A DNA stretch of 64,000 nt from Serripes groenlandicus (lineage: Eukaryota > Mollusca > Bivalvia > Cardiida > Cardiidae), in contig JASEVX010000017.1 in assembly GCA_031761405.1 (NCBI GenBank), forward strand, positions 6,621,668-6,685,667. Reading direction: 5' to 3'. How positions within the stretch are numbered: the first letter of the stretch is position 1; every line of letters starts with the position of its first letter. A program made the position numbers and the translations under genes. The notes under the pieces are model-generated. The model had not been told where the DNA came from, did not search any database, and was given only the letters and a program-made list of their open reading frames with translations. Below, piece by piece: positions 54,505 through 63,300 of the stretch.

Positions 54505-55835
54505 AAAGCCCGCGACTTCTATTTTTAATAGCTTTTCGGAAATGACATGGGAGTCGAGTTATTATTAGAACAAACAAATTAAATGTCTTGAACATATTAC
54601 AATTGTGATTGTTTAAAAACACTTAGTTATGACACATCTAAAATGAAATAAATAATACGATGTTTTAAGTATTTGCAGTTTCTTTATTTTGACTCGCATT
54701 TATGTTTTTTTCTTCTTATTTACGAAGACAAACGAGTCCATGCTAGACTTGTTGCAGACTGTTATGTGTCAATATCGAGATAAAAATCACGTCGAATTCT
54801 CCTTTTAGTAGCAATTTTAACTTACTGAATGTTATTTTCATGTTCAAAGAGATGTCTTGATTTATGTAGAATTCATTTAATAATGTCAATCCATGAATAT
54901 CTAAAATAGGAACTGTTTCTAAGCTAAATATGTTGATCAAGTGACTACCGAATACCGACTGCGTAGATAAATCTCCTTTGCAGAGAGCCGTTCTTTACAA
55001 TCACTTACAAATAGTTAATGATAGGTGATTTAAAATGTTTATTTGGTTCGAAACAAATTACAAAAAGAACAAACTGAGATCAAACTGGTTTTAATATAAA
55101 AATTACTTTGAATGAACACTCTCTGCCTATAAAGAGAGTGTAAAAAACGACAATTATGGCGAAGAAGAAACGAATCGGGTCTTTCGTACAAAATTATTTC
55201 GTCCTTGACAATTTTAAATTTGTCATTTGATTCCCTACAGGCATTTTGCTTGCGATCTGCATATTGTTATGCATCATTAACACAAGGGCGCTCATCATTA
55301 TATCATTTTAAAACACACTCTCTGCCTATAAAGAGAGTGTGAAGAACGACAACTATGCGAAGAAGAAACGAAAAGCGTCTTTCGTACAAAATTATTTCGT
55401 CCTTGACAATTTTAAATGTTTTATTAGATTCCCTACACGCATTTTGGTTGCGATCTGCATATTTTTAAGCATCATTGACACAAGGGAGCTCATCTCATTA
55501 TATAATTTTAAAACATGAGTAGACTAATGATTGGCAAGATTACTCATTTCCTGTTTATGATCAATAATAAGTTGGCTGTGTATATGGTCAACCTACCTTA
55601 GAATGGAGATTGATCATAACAATGAAAGGCTTTAATTATATTTCAATGAAGGACATTCACTTCGTTGACAAAAAAAATGCAAGTTATGATACATTTTCAA
55701 TTGACCCCACCCCTGATGTTCTAATATGCCCTTTAGTTGATAACTGTTTTATTCAACTACTATAATGTAAGTGTTATGCATAACTGCAGTATGGATTTCC
55801 GGCAACATTGATGCGTTGCATCAACTTTCTCTTGT
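54505..55835 (+). mobile_element. Half copy of the foldback element
   Basis: AGCCCGCGACTTCTATTTTT, AAATGTCTTGAACATATTAC, GTGTTATGCATAACTGCAGT and ACATTGATGCGTTGCATCAA match the left arm of 16274-18886 in order. Only one arm is present. It holds its own duplication of about 190 bases: CACTCTCTGCCTATAAAGAG occurs at 55115 and 55314. Confidence 0.8.
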
Positions 55836-55989
55836 TATGTCTTGAAATAAGTCCTCGATTATTACTTTAACCCTTATTTCGCTGTATATGACATAAGTGT
55901 ATCCTTTTGTGTATGCATGTATGCCTTTAAACAGTCTTTACGAACAAAAAGACCTAAAAGAGCATCCTGTGCAGTATACTATTGATATA

Positions 55990-56218
55990 TAAGCCGTTCC
56001 GTGAGAAAACCAAAAGTATGGACTCTGCGTAAATAATCGACCAAGATGACCATGTGAGTCCGCGCAGGCTAATCCGGGCCGGCACATTCCGTCTCGAAAA
56101 AAACAGAAGAGGCGAAAAGTGTCTGTCCGGGTTAGCCTGCTCAGCATGCTTAGTCTGGTCAGGGCCGATACTTTACGCAGAGTCCACAATGTTTTTTTTT
56201 TTTTCGTGGAACGGCTCA
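55990..56218. mobile_element. E palindromic repeat near the gene 3' end
   Basis: TAAGCCGTTCCGTGAG left, TTCGTGGAACGGCTCA right, a long T run at 56192. It lies 170 bases past the stop codon of the membrane-protein gene and may be in its 3' UTR. Confidence 0.78.
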
Positions 56219-56390
56219 AAAAAGTTTTTTCTAACCATATACATTATATTATTCTGTAGTAAAAGTGAATTCCATGTATACGGAAGAACGTCGAGAGGAT
56301 GATGATTCAAGTTGCATGCATTTGGCAGAATAAAGGTTAGAAGCCTGTACCCGGATAGAGAATCCTTCTAAGCAACCCTATTGGAATGTT

Positions 56391-57326
56391 TTAGATATCT
56401 GTTGAATGCGCTTGATTGACGCGAGCATTATTGACTGCAATATCGCCAGTTCCACGTTTTATTCTTTCTTTCTCTTTGTCTGTGCCTTTACTTTCACATC
56501 CCGTAGTATCATTTAAGTTTAACAAATCGTCTCCATAATATTCATCTGGCATAAAATCACGATAGAAATCTTCAAATTGTTTATCATTTTCATCTGCAGC
56601 GGAACACGTTTCTGCTTTACCTGTGTCAGCTGCGTTACCAACATCACCATCATCATTTGAAGCCAATGCGTGTAAAGGTGAGTAGGAATCAGTTCGCTCA
56701 TATTTGAAAGGCGGCAAATTCAAATCTGTGTCGCTGAGCGCATCGATATCGTTTATCGTGTTATGGACTGTTTTATCATTTACATTGATCACAGTAGCGC
56801 TATCGGCATTTTCGTTTTTTTCCGTACCATCGTTTGTATTATGAGAGTTACTCGTACCATTCGTCTCAATGTCATCTTCTTCCATGATTATTTCATCCTC
56901 GTAATACACAATACTTTTGTCGACTGGATCACCTAGTCTATCTACTCTATCATCCATTAATTCATCATTGCTGTCAGAAATGAAACCCCGATTACCATTA
57001 CTCTGGTGTGTTGTTTGAACTCCGTTATTCGCAATGATATCAGTTTGTGGCATATTTGTAAAAGACTGCGTGTTTCCGGTGTTACCATTTCGAGTCTGAT
57101 GTCCCTGCATCACCATCCAGTAATGGTAATTCGTGTTCACATTTATTTGAGGTGGTGAAGTGTTGTTATAATTGTAACCATGATTTCCTGTCCAATTTCT
57201 AGGGTATGCTGGTTGTTGTCCGCCTATGATTGACATGGTTGGCGGTTCTTGTCGTCCCAACGTGTCGTCATAGTGACCGATACTTCTGGTGTTTGTATAT
57301 AACATTCGTGCGTTTGGTCTTTGGTT
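56391..57326 (-). CDS. Last exon: acidic, Asn-rich cytoplasmic tail
   Basis: The acceptor is CATACATTTCAG| in phase 0 and the exon reads NQRPNARMLY to a stop at 56391, 311 residues. The upstream ATG at 57386 is intronic, so the first in-frame Met is not the start. The tail is rich in Asn, Asp, Thr and Gly with acidic runs such as EDEIIMEEDDIE, and looks disordered. Several tyrosines sit in acidic settings (IVYYEDE, FEDFYRDF, DEYYGDD), possible kinase or SH2-adaptor sites; this is inference. A basic patch, KEKERIKRG, lies near the end. No known domain was recognised. The length and lack of stops in AT-rich DNA argue for a real exon. Confidence 0.85.
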   Translation of the reverse strand, partial: NQRPNARMLYTNTRSIGHYDDTLGRQEPPTMSIIGGQQPAYPRNWTGNHGYNYNNTSPPQINVNTNYHYWMVMQGHQTRNGNTGNTQSFTNMPQTDIIANNGVQTTHQSNGNRGFISDSNDELMDDRVDRLGDPVDKSIVYYEDEIIMEEDDIETNGTSNSHNTNDGTEKNENADSATVINVNDKTVHNTINDIDALSDTDLNLPPFKYERTDSYSPLHALASNDDGDVGNAADTGKAETCSAADENDKQFEDFYRDFMPDEYYGDDLLNLNDTTGCESKGTDKEKERIKRGTGDIAVNNARVNQAHSTDI

Positions 57327-60300
57327 CTGAAATGTATGTGATGCAAAAAGTATGCCAAATGTTAATAAATTAGTGGAAGGAAACAACTTGACTCTCGTTT
57401 TGTTTTGTGTTTAAATAACAAGTGAAGGACCAGATTGGAAATCTATCCATATGGCAAAACGAACATCACATTCTGATTTGCTGCAACCTGACAAAGTAGT
57501 ATCTATCTTTAAGCTATGCTTTTAGGCAAGTACAGTTCGTTAGAAATATGGCTGAATGGGGTGTTATCTCTCGACAGAACTGCATGTTATAAGTCCATGT
57601 CGTAAGTGTGGAATTCTCGATATAATATGAAATAGAAATGTCGTTTTGCATAGCATCATTTGACCATTGAAATTAAAAAATCCTTTTAGTAGTTTACAAA
57701 TTGAAAAAAATAAAGGCAAATCATGGTAAATATGTTAATGCTTCTTTCGCACAGAAATATTCCAAAAATAATCCCAACAGCACTGGGCGTTATAAAGACA
57801 TATTGAACAGAAATCACAAGCAATGTTATAGGAGTTAGTTAGTACGTTCCCATTTATTCCGAATCTATCCTTTTTCATAAAACAAAACCATTATAATATT
57901 TGTCATGATGTACGAGTGAGTTGGAATTGAGGTCGTAAACTATTTGTGACGAAGCTACATTTTTCTCGGAAAATATATTTTCAGCATGGATCTATCGTCC
58001 AACAAATCGAGGGTTTGGCGTGAAACGGTTGTAACTCAAAACCTATTTTGAAAACCCTGGATTAGGGGCAATTTTGACCCCTTTGTAAACAATACAAACG
58101 TAGGTGCCATTGCTCAGAACGAGCAATGGCACCTAAATTTCCATTGTTTACCAAGTAAAATGATTTAACGCTTATAAAGACTTTATTGCGAAGTGATAAA
58201 CCTTGGTAAAAAAAATACCAATTTAAGTTACAACCGTTTCACGGCAAGCCCTCGAAATGTGAAATAAATGACACTCAGACTTATACAAGTTGAGACTCCG
58301 TATGGTTTGTTGGTTTGTGTTTCCAAGTATGATCGGACTTATTTCCGAGCGTCATTTCAAATGTTTTTATTTTGATATGTGTATACTGACGTAACGCCAA
58401 ATACTAGCTAAAACAACACTCTTGAACGACGAACATAATGTGTTAATTAATATTGATGTATCGTGTGACTTTTTTAAGCTTATACCTTTTCCTTGCAGAC
58501 AGAAATGACAAAACCTATGTGAAGTTACCAGCGACGCCGATCTTCACAAACATCAGAAATATAGAAACAAAACAAGATGTCGCAAAGTTTAATTGTGTTT
58601 TTTCTACCGGTCGTTTTTACCAAAATGTATCCTGAAAAGTGCAGCAAAAAACGATTGATAACATTGTTGTGTCATTTCCGGACGTTTAGCAGGTATCTGT
58701 TTACGTAGATATGTCATGGAATATCATTTTTAGAGCTATTTCAAGTTGACACAAACTGTCAAAATTGAACAGTCTTAAGTTTCACTGGGGAAAAAACACC
58801 GTTATAATTTAATTACCAAAGTTCACGATTAAAATTAATTCCTTTTGAAAGATGTGCAGTTTTTCAGCGGATTTTACGCCTCGTAAAGTTTCGCGCCATG
58901 GTTTTAAAAGTTCCCTGAAATCTCACCTAACCAGTCAAACGTCGTTAAGGTACAGAGAACGAGTTTTTTACAGGGATCTCATAACATTTATGTTTGAGCG
59001 TTTTATTGTCCAACAATATTTTCAAATACGTTTTTATCGAAATAACTAATGGAAAAATATCATTACGATCAGTCTAAGCGATTGTTTATTGATCCAAAAA
59101 TGCATAGCCCCAGTAAAATGTCCCCTTACTTTGAAGAACGACATTGGCCTGGGCCAAACGCATGTTACTGAAGGCGGGTTTTCAGAAAAAGAAATAGACG
59201 GAAAGAGACAATTCTTGCTTGAATTGTAAAAAGCCAAATTGTGTAAAGCGTATAAGAAACCAGGTATGTTACATCTCGCTCACAAGAAAGGTGCAACGTG
59301 ATACCGAGTCACATTCATAGTTCTCGAAAAGCGTATTTTTTGTTATGTGTTTAATTGAGCAAATGTTAATCAGCATGTAAAGTTACATTCTTAAAAGTGT
59401 GTTGGTTTGACGGCATGTTGCGCGTTATCCTCCGAGTTCACTATTTGACGTTACGTCAATATTCAAGTACGTTATATATACCTTTTTCTTGCAGTAACAA
59501 TGGTAGACAACCATGGTAGCTATCGTCGCTAGGATACAGAGTCCCACGAGACTGACGGTCACGATACCAGCAGTGGTGACAGTGGACAATTTACGTTTAC
59601 AGTCGGAATTGTCCCCGCACGAGTTATGGCTGTTACATTTTACCCCCTCGTGTATACACCGATCGTTGGAACATTTGTAGTGGTCGTTACGGCACGTATC
59701 TATGAAACAAAGTACAGTTTTTACTTTTCAAATGACACCTTCTGTATTCCATTTTACACCACCAAAGTTTGTTTATTTCAGTAAAGCCGTGATCATAATA
59801 TGAGTCGTCCCACGAGAAAAACAACACTATGGACTCTGCGTTATGTATCGACCCAGGTCAGCATGCGCAGTCCGCGCATCCTAATCCGGGCCGACACATT
59901 CCGTCTCAGAGGGATAGAGGTATAGAGTAATGACTACTGAAACAGAAAATCCACAGGAGGCGAAAAGTGTATGTCCGGTTAAGCCTGCGCGGCATGCTAA
60001 GGCTGATCCGGGACGATACTTTACGCAGAGTCCACACTATTGGTTTTCTCGCGGGACGGCTCAATTATCAGCCGTGTGGACAGTGGGGATTTTATGTTTA
60101 CAGACGGAATTGTCACGGCATGACTTATGACCGTTAACTGCTATTCCCCTAAGATTAGTATAATCACTGCACGTATGCAAATCAGTTATGAATATTGATG
60201 ACTATCAATATCAGAGTCACCTCTTAGTAAAGTGGCATTCGAAAGTGCAGTCATCCAAATGGAACGCTTTTTCTACCATTTGGGTTTATACTGTACTGTT

Positions 60301-63300
60301 ATATAACAAGATATGTGCCGTTTCGCGAGAAAACCAACATTATGGACGCTGCGTAATGTATCGACCCCAGATCAGCCTGCGCAGTCCGCGCAGGCTAGTC
60401 CGGGCCGACACATTCCGCCCCATAGGGAAAGAGGAATAGAGTAGTGATTATCCTCAAGAGGCGAAAAGTGTCTGCCCGGGTTAGCCTGTTCGGCATGCTA
60501 TAGCTGATTCGGGTCGAGTCCACATTGTTGGTTTTCTCGCGGGACGGATCAATTATCAGCCGTGATTTTATGTTTACAGCCGGAATGGTCACGACATGAC
60601 TTATGACCGTTAAATGCTATTCCCCCAAGATTAGCATAATCACTGTACGTAAGCAAATCAGTTATGAATATTGATGACTATCAATACCCAGAGTCACCTC
60701 CTAGTAAAATGGCATTCGAAAGTGCAGTCATCCAAATGGAACGCTTTTGCCACCATTAGGGTTTATACTGTGCCGTTATATAACCAGATATCACGACCCC
60801 GGATTGATAGCCCTCACTCTTACCGACTGAGCCACTTCACATTACAAACGACCTCTGGGGATTTCGATGTATGGCTACTAAGATCCAATTGCAAGACACA
60901 ACACTTTTTAAAGACATTAGTATGCCGCGTTGTGGATGCTTCTTTATTGCGCGTGTGCATCAGCACCAGTGCATATATTGGTTGTGTTTAGAACTACCAC
61001 TGGTGCATTGGGCTTGCGCATGCGCCGTGTTAATCGTCTTTATCGTATTTTACCGTCAGCTCTCACAGATATTTCTGTAGCAGTTCGTCACTAGACTGGG
61101 TCTCGTTCGAGTTTGTAATAGAAGATTAAGATAAGTGAACCAGTCTATTTATATGCGAGTAGTTTTTTTTATAATTAAAATGTAAATTAAAACCATAGTG
61201 TAACGTGTACCGGCGTTAAGCCATCGCGGGTCACCCATCCAGGCACTTACCGCTAAGAACGTTGCTTAACTTTACGAAAAGGTCAACCACTCTACCAACG
61301 TGGCTATAAAAGCCGGCTTCCAGAGCAAGGCTGTAGAAGTGATTCCCGTTACATTGCTCCCTCTTTTCTCTTGACTTTGACCCGAAGTCACACAACTGAA
61401 CACAAGCAGTATACCAGAGCGGAGTCTATGTAACATCACTGGGAACCACCGGGGTTTTAATAACAGGAAAATGGGAATATTTTCATAAAGGCGAAGTTAT
61501 TGTGCTAAATTTTGCGATTTAAAGGATATATTAAGGAATAAAAATGACGCGCATGCGCAGACAAATGTTTACAATAATTCTGGGAGATCGAGGTCAACAC
61601 GTTGGGAAAAGGTATTTTTGTTTTCGTTTTACGTATTTAACTAAAAAAACTATTGTTATCATATATTTATATCATATATGTAAAAGCGGGTTTCGTCTTT
61701 TTCGAATCAAACAGTATGTATTAAGCCATAAAATTCTGATTCCTGCGCCAAATGCTGCATTTTGCGGCAACTCTTGTTTTATTTAGATTTTGTTTTAGTT
61801 TTGTTGGAAGAATGCTTATTAGATTAAACTATTTAAAGAACATACATAAATTATGATTGTACAATAAATATTTACAAACCAAGTATTCCGCTATGTTCTA
61901 GGTGTTCATTTTCAACGATTAATTGGAAAAGCCAATGTTCAGGTATACAGTTTAATATTAAATACAGTATTTACCCGAAGAGTATGCTGTAAATATAATT
62001 GTTAGTACATCCGACTGTATGACCTGTTTAATTCGAGTGTATTTGATTTTGAGATATTGCGATTTGGTCAAATAAACATCTTGCGGTGTTTCTGGCTTCT
62101 CCACTCCGCACACTCTTCTTTCCAAACCTACAGAAAAATAGGAAACGTATAAATACACTGGCTGAGTATCCGTCCCGCGATAAAACCAACATTGTGGACT
62201 CGGCGTAAACTATCGATCCGACACAGCCTAAGCATGCCGCACAGGCTTACACGGATAGACAAGTTTCACCTCCTGTGGATTTTCTGTTTCACGTAATATT
62301 ACTCTATACTTCTATCCCCCTGAGACGGAATGTGTCGGCCCGGATCAGTCTGGGTCGATACATTTCGCAGAGACCATAATGTTGGTTTTCTCGCGCGGAA
62401 GCATGTTACGTCTTCGGCCAGTGAAGACAAGTATGAATATTGGCGTACACACAGTCTCATCGGGTCTTCACTGTCCGCATGCGTGTTAACAGAAACATTA
62501 GTATATACTAATTTGGTGTTAAAAATAGACCTAAATACATATACTGCCAACAAAAAGCTATCAGTGTTTTCCTTCTAGTCGCCCGCTCACATTAATTAAC
62601 TCTTTCCCTCATATAGACGATTTCTGACGTCTCTGTAAGAGACGGCTTTTTGAAAACATAGTGACAAAAGAAGAAATTGCTCAAAGCGAGCAATTTCTCC
62701 TTTTGCCACAATGCTTCCCACTTTTAGCCATAGGTTATCCATCCATTTATAGAGATTTTCTAATGTTTGACACAATATGTTCTAAGTCGTCTGCTGCAGA
62801 ATTGTCGTATGAGGAAAAGAGTTAAAACGATGCCAGATCGAAGTTGCAAAAATACTTTATATCGCTAGACGCGGAGCACTTTCCTTTTCTGTTATATGTT
62901 GGCCGCGTTAGACATTTACGAGTGGTTTAGCGAAATAGAATTTGTATTGTGGCAAAAATATGTTTATTAATCCCTAAACACACAAAACAAATCTGCAGCA
63001 GACGACTTACACAACATGTAAGCCAAGAAAGATAACATGTCAATAAATGAAAGTATATGTATTAAATAAAGTTGAAAACATAATGATAACAGATAAAAGG
63101 AGAAACTGCTCATAAAGAGCAATGTCTCCTTTTGTCACAATGTTTTCAAATGATATCTGCTTCAAAGGCGTAAATGACTCGCTTTTACATGTTTTAATAA
63201 TAAACACTTGTGACTTCATTACATAACAGTGGACAGAAAATGTTCTGGCAAGACTGTTCCTATGCACAGGCTGGTCTGTGTGCCTTCTGCGTTGGCAAAT

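Larger units (their letters stand above)
59801..60792. repeat. Tandem duplication of E repeat plus exon remnant
   Basis: Two units, 59801-60313 and 60314-60792, each made of an E palindrome followed by about 235 bases that begin with a decayed LDLa exon. Shared single-copy marks include GAATATTGATGACTATCAAT and GTGCAGTCATCCAAATGGAA in both units. Confidence 0.75.

Noticed and set aside
58453..58635. Extra exon; the end of this block resembles the donor side of the LDLa exon (TCTGCAAGGAAAAGGTATA on the minus strand)
   Set aside because: The similarity covers under 30 bases and the minus frame meets a stop at once, so chance is likely.
59050..59260. Plus-strand coding remnant with CLNCKKPNCVKRIRNQ before a GT
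   Set aside because: Stops interrupt each frame and the Cys pattern does not complete a known zinc-binding motif.
61208..61312. Functional 5S rRNA gene
   Set aside because: Large parts of the 5S sequence are missing or changed.
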